A stretch of DNA of 64,000 nucleotides, taken from Actinomadura_E scrupuli. GTDB taxonomy: Bacteria; Actinomycetota; Actinomycetes; Streptosporangiales; Streptosporangiaceae. Below, piece after piece: positions 57,763 through 64,000 of the stretch (within the stretch, counting starts at the first letter, position 1; every line of letters begins with the position of its first letter). Position numbers and translations under genes: made by a program. Location: assembly GCF_050971785.1 (NCBI RefSeq), contig NZ_JBPCCU010000003.1, positions 930,001-994,000 of the forward strand, given 5' to 3'. Below the pieces are notes generated by a model. The model was not told the DNA's origin, made no database searches, and saw nothing but the letters and a program-made list of their open reading frames with translations.

Positions 57763-59174
57763 CAGCCGACGGCTCCTTCCATCTGAAGCTCGATCAGCCG
57801 GTTGAGCTCGAGCGCGTATTCCATCGGCAGTTCACGGGCGATCGGCTCCACGAAGCCGCGCACGATCATCGCCATCGCCTCTTCCTCGGTCATGCCGCGG
57901 CTCATGAGGTAGAACAGCTGGCTCTCCGAGACCTTGGAGACGGTCGCCTCGTGCCCCATCTCGACGTCGTCCTCGCGGACGTCGACGTAGGGGTAGGTGT
58001 CGGACCGGCTGATCTGGTCGACGAGCAGCGCGTCACAGCGGACCGTGGACTTGGAGTGCGTGGCGCCCTCCTGGATCTGGACCAGACCGCGGTAGGAGGT
58101 GCGGCCGCCGCCGCGGGCCACCGACTTCGACACGATCGTCGAAGAGGTGTTGGGGGCGGCGTGCACCATCTTGGCGCCCGCGTCCTGGTGCTGGCCCTCG
58201 CCGGCGAACGCGATCGACAGGGTCTCGCCCTTGGCGTGCTCACCGAGCAGGTAGACCGCCGGGTACTTCATGGTGACCTTGGAGCCGATGTTGCCGTCGA
58301 CCCACTCCATGGTGGCGCCCTCGTAGCAGACGGCGCGCTTGGTCACCAGGTTGTACACGTTGTTCGACCAGTTCTGGATGGTCGTGTACCGGCAGCGGGC
58401 GTCCTTCTTGACGATGATCTCGACGACCGCCGAGTGCAGCGAGTCCGACTTGTAGATCGGCGCCGTGCAGCCCTCGACGTAGTGCACGTAGGCGCCCTCG
58501 TCGACGATGATCAGCGTCCGCTCGAACTGGCCCATGTTCTCGGTGTTGATCCGGAAGTAGGCCTGCAGCGGGATCTCGACGTTCACGCCCGGCGGCACGT
58601 AGATGAACGAGCCACCCGACCAGACCGAGGAGTTCAGCGCGGCGAACTTGTTGTCGCCCACCGGGATGACCGTGCCGAAGTACTCCTGGAAGATCTCCGG
58701 GTGCTCGCGGAGGGCCGTGTCGGTGTCGAGGAAGATGACACCCTTCTCCGCCAGGTCCTCGCGGATCTGGTGGTACACGACCTCGCTCTCGTACTGCGCG
58801 GCCACGCCGGCCACCAGGCGCTGCTTCTCCGCCTCGGGGATGCCCAGCTTGTCGTAGGTGTTCTTGATGTCCTCGGGCAGGTCCTCCCAGGACTCGGCCT
58901 GCTTCTCGGTGGAGCGGACGAAGTACTTGATGTTGTCGAAGTGGATGTCGCTGAGGTCGGAGCCCCAGGTCGGCATCGGCTTCTTCCCGAACAGCCGGAG
59001 CCCCTTGAGGCGCAGGTCCAGCATCCACTCGGGCTCGTTCTTCTTGGCCGAGATGTCGCGGACGACGTCCTCGGACAGGCCACGGCGCGCGGAGGCGCCG
59101 GCCGTGTCGGAGTCGGACCAGCCGAACTTGTAATTTCCAAGCCCGTCCAGCTCGGGGTGGGCTGTCGTGGTCAT
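57762..59174 (-). CDS. sufB: SufB scaffold protein
   Basis: A 470-aa SufB, the main Fe-S scaffold. Blocks include KNEPEWMLDLRLKGLRLF, DLSDIHFDNIKYFVRST and YEGATMEWVDGNIGSKVTMKYP. The end is YPYVDVREDDVEMGHEATVSKVSESQLFYLMSRGMTEEEAMAMIVRGFVEP. The conserved Cys in VEGCTAPIY is the sulfur-accepting site region. The start overlaps the SufR stop by 4 bp, so regulator and scaffold are translated together. Confidence 0.97.
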   Translation of the reverse strand: MTTTAHPELDGLGNYKFGWSDSDTAGASARRGLSEDVVRDISAKKNEPEWMLDLRLKGLRLFGKKPMPTWGSDLSDIHFDNIKYFVRSTEKQAESWEDLPEDIKNTYDKLGIPEAEKQRLVAGVAAQYESEVVYHQIREDLAEKGVIFLDTDTALREHPEIFQEYFGTVIPVGDNKFAALNSSVWSGGSFIYVPPGVNVEIPLQAYFRINTENMGQFERTLIIVDEGAYVHYVEGCTAPIYKSDSLHSAVVEIIVKKDARCRYTTIQNWSNNVYNLVTKRAVCYEGATMEWVDGNIGSKVTMKYPAVYLLGEHAKGETLSIAFAGEGQHQDAGAKMVHAAPNTSSTIVSKSVARGGGRTSYRGLVQIQEGATHSKSTVRCDALLVDQISRSDTYPYVDVREDDVEMGHEATVSKVSESQLFYLMSRGMTEEEAMAMIVRGFVEPIARELPMEYALELNRLIELQMEGAVG

Positions 59175-60007
59175 AGGGAGGTCCTCCCGGACTCCTCGTG
59201 ATCGTGTGGTTCCGATGCGGAGGGATCACCCTCCGCACCACCCGCCGGCCCAGGGACCGGGGGATCGGCCGGCGCGCTCGGGCTGACGTGGGTCGTGCAG
59301 ACCCCGTCGCCGTGCGCGATGGTCGCAAGTCTCTGCACCGGAGTGCCCAGCAGCCGGCCGAAGGCCTCGGTCTCGGCCTCGCACAGCTGCGGGAACTCCG
59401 CGGCGACGTGCTCGACCGGGCAGTGCTGCTGGCAGAGCTGCTGGCCGCCGGCCAGCGGCCCCCTGCCGGGCGCCTGGCTCGCCGAGGCCGCGTAACCGTC
59501 CCCGGACAGCGCCTCGGCCAGCACCCGGACCCGCTGCTGCGGGGTCGCCGCGTGCACCACCGGCTCCAGCCGGCGTTCGAGGTCGGAGATCTGCCGCCGG
59601 GCGAACTCCGCCACGGCCTCCTCCCCCGCCGTCTCGGCGAGGAACCGAAGCGCGCTGGTCGCCAGGTCATCGTAGGCGTGGACGAAGGTGCTGCGCCCGG
59701 CGTCGGTGATGGCGAACAGCTTCGCCGGCCGGCCCCGGCCCCGGTGGGCCTGCGGCCGTGCCCGCCTGATCTCGATGAGCTCCTCGGCGAGCAGCGCGTC
59801 GAGGTGCCGGCGCACCGCCGCGGGGGTCAGCCCGAGCCGTTCACCCAGGTTCGAGGCGGTGACCGGGCCGTGCTCGAGAATCAGGCGCGCCACCCGGGCG
59901 CGGGTGTCGCGTTCGGCGTGGCCGCCGTGCGGCACCGCCGGCGAGGGCACGCCGGAGGCCGGCGCGGTGGCCGGTACCTGCGTCGTCGTCTCCCTCACGT
60001 TTTTCAC
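59171..60007 (-). CDS. sufR: SufR-type Fe-S sensing repressor
   Basis: A 278-aa regulator. The winged helix has RVARLILEHGPVTASNLGERLGLTPAAVRRHLDALLAEELIEIRR and GRGRPAKLFAITDAGR. The C-terminal Fe-S ligands are QQLCQQHCPVEHVAAEFPQLC, the spacing known for SufR. It represses the suf operon when holding a cluster. GTG 60007 (VKNVRE) is chosen by similarity to actinobacterial SufR N-termini, with no Shine-Dalgarno; CACACT six bases upstream could be a leaderless -10. A longer GTG at 60067 is possible. Confidence 0.93.
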   Translation of the reverse strand: MKNVRETTTQVPATAPASGVPSPAVPHGGHAERDTRARVARLILEHGPVTASNLGERLGLTPAAVRRHLDALLAEELIEIRRARPQAHRGRGRPAKLFAITDAGRSTFVHAYDDLATSALRFLAETAGEEAVAEFARRQISDLERRLEPVVHAATPQQRVRVLAEALSGDGYAASASQAPGRGPLAGGQQLCQQHCPVEHVAAEFPQLCEAETEAFGRLLGTPVQRLATIAHGDGVCTTHVSPSAPADPPVPGPAGGAEGDPSASEPHDHEESGRTSL

Positions 60008-60069
60008 AACATCAGTGTGGCCTAATTCCTTCCCCGCGCACAAACGAAGCAAGGTGTTGTCACTCACTC

Positions 60070-60084
60070 AGGCAAGCCTTACCT
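60070..60084. promoter_or_regulatory. Candidate iron box upstream of sufR
   Basis: AGGCAAGCCTTACCT is palindromic at 6 of 7 pairs and resembles the DtxR/IdeR consensus core AGGTTAGGCTAACCT. It lies 63 bp upstream of the SufR start. Confidence 0.45.
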
Positions 60085-60085
60085 C

Positions 60086-60114
60086 GCTCCGGTCCGGCTC
60101 CGGCTCCGGCTCCG
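60086..60114. repeat. GCTCCG hexamer repeat
   Basis: Three tandem GCTCCG units (60097-60114) with a fourth at 60086-60091 lie between the suf promoter and the USP stop. It is a simple-sequence tract. Confidence 0.6.
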
Positions 60115-60133
60115 GCGGGAGATCGTTACCGGG

Positions 60134-61051
60134 TCAGCGCGGGATCAGCCGCGGGAGCACCACGGCCGGGCAGGGCACGGCACGCAGGATCTTCAGTGAC
60201 ATGTCCCCCATGAACACCTTACGCAACGGAGCGCCCTCGCTGGAGGCGACGACCAGCGCGTCGCCCGGCGACCAGCCGGTGGCGGCGATCGCCCGGGCCA
60301 CGTCGGGCCCCTGGACGACCTCGGTCTGGATCTGCTCCGGGCTCAGGGCGCTGCCGTCGGCCGCCTCCTGGGCCGCCAGGGCCAGCTCCGACTCGTAGCG
60401 GTCCACCATCCGGCGGTGCTGCTCCTCGGCCAGCCGGGCGGCGCGGCCGGTCGCGGCGTGCTCCACGGCGACGGTCAGCAGCCGCAGCGGGACCCCCCGG
60501 GCGGCGGCGATCCGGGCGGCGAAGCCCACCGCCTCCGCGCTGCCGGGCCGCCGCAGGTAGGCGACGGTGATCCGGTCGAAGCCGGCCAGCCGGCGCCCGG
60601 CGTAGTTCTTCGGCGCCACCAGGACCGGGACCGTCGAGCCGTGCAGCAGCTGGTCGGCCGTGCTCCCGAGGGAGATCCCGTGGCGGGGACCGGCCGGAGC
60701 GGACCCGATGACGATCAGATCGGACCTGGTCCTGCGGGCGAGGGCCGACAGGCCACGGCCGCTGCCCCGGTTGGCCCCCACGACGTAGTCCACCGAGGTG
60801 CCCTCGGGGAGCCCGGCCTGTTCCAGCACGCCCGCGGCCCCGTCGAGGGCCGCCCGGGCCTGGCCGTCGAGGTAGGCCTGCCACTCGGCGTCCGCGCCGC
60901 TCTCGGTGTGCCCGGCCGCGCCGGCGAGCGGGCGCACGCTCGCCACGGTGAGCGATCCCAGGGTGTGCCGCAGGACCACCCCGGCCAGGGCCAGGGCGTC
61001 CTCGCCGCTGTGATCCGGCTGGTAACCGGCGAGGATCCGTGAGCCGATCAT
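60134..61051 (-). CDS. Tandem universal stress protein
   Basis: A 305-aa protein with two UspA domains. The first has ILAGYQPDHSGEDALALA and the ATP loop VIGSAPAGPRHGISLGSTADQLLHGSTVPVLV (G-x2-G-x9-G-S/T pattern). The second starts RITVAYLRRPGSAEAVGFAARIA and ends VVASSEGAPLRKVFMGDMSLKILRAVPCPAVVLP, where the nucleotide loop is altered. In actinobacteria these proteins accumulate under low oxygen or stasis. The carbamate-kinase-like gene upstream may share regulation. ATG 61051. Confidence 0.9.
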   Translation of the reverse strand: MIGSRILAGYQPDHSGEDALALAGVVLRHTLGSLTVASVRPLAGAAGHTESGADAEWQAYLDGQARAALDGAAGVLEQAGLPEGTSVDYVVGANRGSGRGLSALARRTRSDLIVIGSAPAGPRHGISLGSTADQLLHGSTVPVLVAPKNYAGRRLAGFDRITVAYLRRPGSAEAVGFAARIAAARGVPLRLLTVAVEHAATGRAARLAEEQHRRMVDRYESELALAAQEAADGSALSPEQIQTEVVQGPDVARAIAATGWSPGDALVVASSEGAPLRKVFMGDMSLKILRAVPCPAVVLPRLIPR

Positions 61052-61104
61052 CGCGCCCGTCCCTTCCCTGGTCGCCGGTGGTCCCCTGTGCTCCCGCCGT
61101 GCCG

Positions 61105-61136
61105 CCTCCATGCGGGCGGCGGGCGGCGCATGGAGG
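61105..61136. promoter_or_regulatory. Inverted repeat between arcC-like and USP genes
   Basis: CCTCCATGC (61105-61113) and GCATGGAGG (61128-61136), 9-bp perfect arms with a 14-nt spacer. It is either a terminator of the carbamate-kinase-like gene or an operator of the USP gene. Confidence 0.4.
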
Positions 61137-61218
61137 GCGTCCGGGGAGGACGGCCGGGGGGAGGTCGGCCGGCGAGGACACGCGTCGTGCGCAGCGCCCC
61201 CGCCGGGGTCCGGTGGTC

Positions 61219-62154
61219 CTACAGGGTGCTGGCCAGCGGCCAGGTGGCGTTCGGGGTGACGATGGTGCCCGCCGTGCCCGCCAGCAGGTGCTCGCACTCG
61301 TCCAGGCGCCCGATCGCGGCCATGCCCCCGGTGCGCTCCACGAACCCGCACAACGCCTCGATCGCCGGCTCCGCCGTGCCGTCCGGGACGAGCGCGCCGC
61401 GCAGCTCGTACGGCGTCGCGTGCCCGATGCGCTGCCGTCCGGGCGTGCCGGAGCGGCGCAGGAGCCCGGAGGCCGCGGTGAGGATCAGGAAGGCGTCCGC
61501 CTCGACGGCCTCGGCCAGCGCGGCCCCGCCGAGGTACTCGTCCAGGACGGCCTCGACGCCCTCGAGCCTGCCGGTGTCGTTGCGCACGACCGGGATGCCG
61601 CCCCCGCCCGCGCACACCACGACGGTGCCGGTCCGCAGCAGCCGGCGGATCAGCCTGATCTCGATCACCCGCTGCGGCCTGGGCGAGGGCACCACCCGCC
61701 GCCAGTACTGCCCGTCGGGCTTGACCGTCCAGCCGTTCTCGTGGGCGAGCTTCTCCGCCTCGGCCTGCTCGTAGACCGGCCCGACGAAGGTGGCCGGGTC
61801 GGCGAAGGCCGGGTCGAACGCCGACACCAGCGTCTGGTTGATCATCGCCGCGACCTGCCGGCCCGGCAGGGCGTTCTGCAGGGCCTGCAGGATCCAGTAA
61901 CCGATCATGCCCTGGGTCTGCGCGCCGAGGGTGTCGAGCGGGTAGGGCCGGGTCAGCCCGAGGTCGTTGGCGCTCTGCACCGCCAGCACCCCGACCTGGG
62001 GGGCGTTCCCATGCGTGATCAGCAGCTCGTGCCGGTCGGCGAGCGGCGCCAGCGACCGGACCGCCCGCGTGACGTTGGTCCGCTGGACGTCCACGTCGGG
62101 CCGCTGGCCGCGCCCGAGCAGCGCGTCCTCCCCCAATGCGATCACTACCCGCAT
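61219..62154 (-). CDS. Carbamate-kinase-like protein lacking conserved catalytic motifs
   Basis: A 311-aa protein of the amino-acid kinase fold, most like carbamate kinase (ArcC): LLITHGNAPQVGVLAVQ, LDTLGAQTQGMIGYWI and VVCAGGGGIPVV are well kept. Key motifs are changed: GGNA near the N-terminus reads GEDA, VIDKD reads VLDEY, LTDVD reads LTAAS, and the GSMGPKVEA lysine loop reads GTAEPAIEA. Two of the usual active-site lysines are therefore absent. It may be inactive in ATP synthesis from carbamoyl phosphate, or altered in function. It sits beside a stress protein, not in an arginine-deiminase operon. ATG 62154. Confidence 0.83.
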   Translation of the reverse strand: MRVVIALGEDALLGRGQRPDVDVQRTNVTRAVRSLAPLADRHELLITHGNAPQVGVLAVQSANDLGLTRPYPLDTLGAQTQGMIGYWILQALQNALPGRQVAAMINQTLVSAFDPAFADPATFVGPVYEQAEAEKLAHENGWTVKPDGQYWRRVVPSPRPQRVIEIRLIRRLLRTGTVVVCAGGGGIPVVRNDTGRLEGVEAVLDEYLGGAALAEAVEADAFLILTAASGLLRRSGTPGRQRIGHATPYELRGALVPDGTAEPAIEALCGFVERTGGMAAIGRLDECEHLLAGTAGTIVTPNATWPLASTL

Positions 62155-62497
62155 GTGCCCGTTCCCCCGTACGGCGTCGTCGGCTCCCGGCGCGGCGGTT
62201 CGTGGCCGTCCTGGTGTGGTGTGCCGAGCTCGCGGCCCCGGCCCCGGCCGCGCTGATGGTGGTGACTGATCGTGTGACGGTCGCCGGCCGCGTCCCGAAG
62301 CCCCTGCCCCCGGGCCGGCGACAGGAGTTGCGGTTCCCGCCGGGAACGCCGGTGAAACTCATGCCGATCAAGAACGCTCGGATCCCGGGCGCGTCTCCTC
62401 CCGGCGGCGCCTCCTGCCGTCGGCGTCTCCCCCGGCACGGCGACACGGAGGCGACGGCAACGGGCAGGTCGGCCCCTGATCAGGCCGCGGTCCCGCT
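62155..62497. other. Divergent upstream region of arcC-like and ABC genes
   Basis: 343 bp without a supported gene. It is very GC-rich with short CCGG/GGCC hairpins, for example around 62233-62253. The leftward promoter for the arcC-like gene should lie in the first 100 bp. The rightward promoter is the TAGACT at 62498. Confidence 0.5.
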
Positions 62498-62503
62498 TAG
62501 ACT
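62498..62503 (+). promoter_or_regulatory. Leaderless-type -10 box before the mini-ORF
   Basis: TAGACT followed by seven bases (CCTTGGC) and the ATG of the 10-codon mini-ORF at 62511, close to the TANNNT-N6/7-ATG leaderless pattern. Confidence 0.55.
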
Positions 62504-62510
62504 CCTTGGC

Positions 62511-62543
62511 ATGACACCCCCCGGCCCGCGAGTCGCGCGATGA
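62511..62543 (+). CDS. 10-codon leader peptide ORF, overlapping the ABC gene start
   Basis: ATG at 62511 opens MTPPGPRVAR and stops with TGA at 62541-62543, forming an ATGA overlap with the ABC start at 62540. With the TAGACT box it would be the first start codon on a leaderless transcript. The ABC gene itself has no Shine-Dalgarno. The run of prolines (PPGP) is a typical ribosome-stalling sequence. It may couple or modulate ABC-gene translation (inference). Confidence 0.5.
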   Translation: MTPPGPRVAR

Positions 62544-63451
62544 CCGCCGTCGAGATGGCCATGCTGGTCAAGCGCTACGGCGCGACGACCGCGGTCGACG
62601 GGCTGTCGCTGACCGCCGAGCGGGGGCGGGTCACCGCGTTGCTCGGGCCCAACGGCGCCGGCAAGACCACGGCGATCGAGATCTGCGAGGGCTTCCGGCG
62701 GGCCGACGCGGGCACCGTACGGGTGCTGGGGCTCGATCCGGCCCGCGACGCCCGGGAGCTCAGGCCCCGGATCGGCGTGATGCCGCAGTCCGGCGGGGTG
62801 CCCACGACCGCCCGGGCCGGGGAGTTCCTGCGGCTGGTCGCGGCCTTCCACGCCCATCCGGTCGACCCCGCCGTGCTCCTGGACCGGCTGGGGCTGACCG
62901 GGCACGCCCGCACCCCGTACAAACGGCTGTCGGGCGGCCAGCAGCAGCGGCTCTCGCTGGCCGCCGCGCTGGTCGGCCGGCCCGAGCTGGTGTTCCTGGA
63001 CGAGCCCACCGCCGGGCTCGACCCGCAGGCGCGGCACGTCACCTGGGAGCTGGTCGAGGAGCTGCGGGAGGCCGGCGTCGCCACCGTGCTCACCACGCAC
63101 CACATGGACGAGGCCGAGCGGCTGGCCGACCAGGTCTTCGTCGTCGACCACGGCCGGGTGGTCGCCAGCGGTTCCCCCGCCGAGCTGACCGGCGCCGAGC
63201 GCCAGCTCCGCTTCCGGGCCCGGCCCGGCCTGGGGCTGGACGAGCTGCTGTCGGCGCTGCCGATCGGCAGTGCCGCCAAGGAGTCCCCCGCGGGCCACTA
63301 CCTGATCGAGGGCGACCTGCAGCCCGAGCTGCTGGCCACGGTGACGGCCTGGTGCGCCTCCCACGGGGTCATGACCGAGGATCTGCGGATCGAACGCCGC
63401 ACCCTGGAGGACGTCTTCCTGGAGCTCACCGGACGGGAGCTGCGCTCATGA
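62540..63451 (+). CDS. ABC-2 type transporter ATP-binding protein
   Basis: A 303-aa DrrA/CcmA-like ATPase. It has Walker A GPNGAGKTT, Q-loop VMPQSGGVP, signature LSGGQQQRLSLAAALV, Walker B LVFLDEPTAGLD and switch His TTHHMDEAERLADQV. A C-terminal domain of about 80 aa ends LRIERRTLEDVFLELTGRELR. It pairs with the membrane permease that follows, which overlaps its stop by four bases (ATGA). Members of this pair near suf/cox genes in actinobacteria are uncharacterised exporters. A 10-codon mini-ORF sits before the start. Confidence 0.92.
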   Translation: MTAVEMAMLVKRYGATTAVDGLSLTAERGRVTALLGPNGAGKTTAIEICEGFRRADAGTVRVLGLDPARDARELRPRIGVMPQSGGVPTTARAGEFLRLVAAFHAHPVDPAVLLDRLGLTGHARTPYKRLSGGQQQRLSLAAALVGRPELVFLDEPTAGLDPQARHVTWELVEELREAGVATVLTTHHMDEAERLADQVFVVDHGRVVASGSPAELTGAERQLRFRARPGLGLDELLSALPIGSAAKESPAGHYLIEGDLQPELLATVTAWCASHGVMTEDLRIERRTLEDVFLELTGRELRS

Positions 63452-64000
63452 CGGCCCGCCCGGAAGGACCGCCCGTGACGACCTTCGCCCCCGCGCCCGG
63501 GGCGGCACCGCTGCCCGCGATGGTCGCCGCGCAGACCCGGTACGAGATCCGGGCGCTGCTGCGCAACGGCGAGCAGCTCCTGCTGACCCTGATCATCCCG
63601 GTGGTGCTGCTGGTGCTGTTCAGCGTCACCTCGCTGCTCGACCTGGGCACCGGCCACCGGGTGGACTTCCTCACGCCCGGCATCCTGGCGCTGGCGGTCA
63701 TGTCCACCGCGTTCACCGGCCAGGCCATCGGCACCGGCTTCGAGCGCCGCTACGGCGTGCTCAAGCGCCTGGGCGCCACCCCGCTCCCCCGGTCCGGGCT
63801 GATCGCCGCCAAGACCATCACCGTGATCGTGGTGGAGGTCCTGCAGGCCATGGTGATCGCCGCGGTGGCGTTCGCGCTGGGCTGGCACCCGCACGGCGAC
63901 CCGGCCACCGTGGCGCTGCTCCTGCTGCTGGGCACGGCCGCGTTCAGCGGCTTCGGCCTGCTGATGGCCGGGACGCTGCGCGCCGAGGCGACGCTGGCCG
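63448..64000 (+). CDS. ABC-2 type permease, N-terminal part (cut by window edge)
   Basis: The first 184 codons of an ABC-2 type membrane subunit. After a soluble start, VAAQTRYEIRALLRNGEQLLLTLIIPVVLLVLFSVTSL gives the first helix, followed by TPGILALAVMSTAFTGQAIGTGFERRYGVLKRLGATPLPRSGLIAAKT, the classic conserved loop of the family, and further helices. The gene continues past the right edge. The ATG at 63448 overlaps the ATPase stop by four bases, so the two subunits are coupled. GTG 63475 could be an internal start. Confidence 0.92.
   Translation, partial: MTARPEGPPVTTFAPAPGAAPLPAMVAAQTRYEIRALLRNGEQLLLTLIIPVVLLVLFSVTSLLDLGTGHRVDFLTPGILALAVMSTAFTGQAIGTGFERRYGVLKRLGATPLPRSGLIAAKTITVIVVEVLQAMVIAAVAFALGWHPHGDPATVALLLLLGTAAFSGFGLLMAGTLRAEATLA

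Noticed and set aside
1..64000. Possible prophage, integrative element or biosynthetic gene cluster
   Set aside because: No integrase, transposase, phage structural gene, attachment-site pair, PKS or NRPS gene was seen anywhere in the window.

Overview
The window is very GC-rich (about 72% by eye) and shows strong G/C preference at third codon positions, frequent GTG starts and many 4-bp ATGA/GTGA gene overlaps. Several promoters look leaderless (TANNNT about 6 nt before the start codon). Actinobacterial markers include WhiJ-like XRE/DUF5753 regulators paired with small HATPase proteins, DUF397, an HGxxPAAW-type small membrane protein, acVLRF1, and a sufR-B-D-(Rieske)-C-S-U-T cluster. Together these point to a filamentous actinobacterium, most likely of the Streptosporangiales. 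The genus cannot be fixed from the sequence alone. No tRNA, rRNA, CRISPR array or intact insertion sequence was recognised.

Layout. 1-8.8 kb is a catabolic block: the end of a 3-hydroxyacyl-CoA dehydrogenase, a MetE-C-like protein, a PaaX-type repressor divergent from an acyl-CoA ligase and a MaoC hydratase, an IclR regulator, then a VanA-like Rieske oxygenase, a 48-aa protein and a VanB-like reductase chained by 4-nt overlaps, and an alpha/beta hydrolase. 9-24 kb is regulatory: three XRE/DUF5753 plus HATPase pairs (the last with a DUF397 gene), an XRE-TPR regulator, an ArsR/SRPBCC operon, an Acg-like cysteine-rich protein, and a NarL-type two-component system in front of an MMPL transporter.

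23.6-31.5 kb holds DUF427, a tandem 'SHAE' repeat protein, a UPF0126 channel, a 55-aa gene, an orphan sensor kinase, a DUF4333 lipoprotein with a degraded partial copy 2 kb away, a PF10118 protein, fdhD and a DUF574-type methyltransferase. 31.7-53.2 kb is mixed housekeeping and accessory: PhoD, PAP2, a yczE/mocR divergent pair, a CBS protein, GH15 trehalase, sirtuin, sulfotransferase, RecQ with a PcrA-like tail, an ABC exporter, enoyl-CoA hydratase, an ABC-F protein, acVLRF1, DUF3017 and a degenerate EAL protein.

53.3-60.0 kb is the complete Suf iron-sulfur operon on the minus strand (sufR, sufB, sufD, Rieske ferredoxin, sufC, sufS, sufU, sufT-like), tightly overlapping from the fourth to the first base pair, with a candidate iron box upstream. 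60.1-64.0 kb has a tandem universal stress protein, a carbamate-kinase homologue that has lost conserved active-site motifs, and the start of an ABC-2 transporter operon preceded by a candidate leaderless 10-codon mini-ORF. Strong hairpins separate several convergent units.
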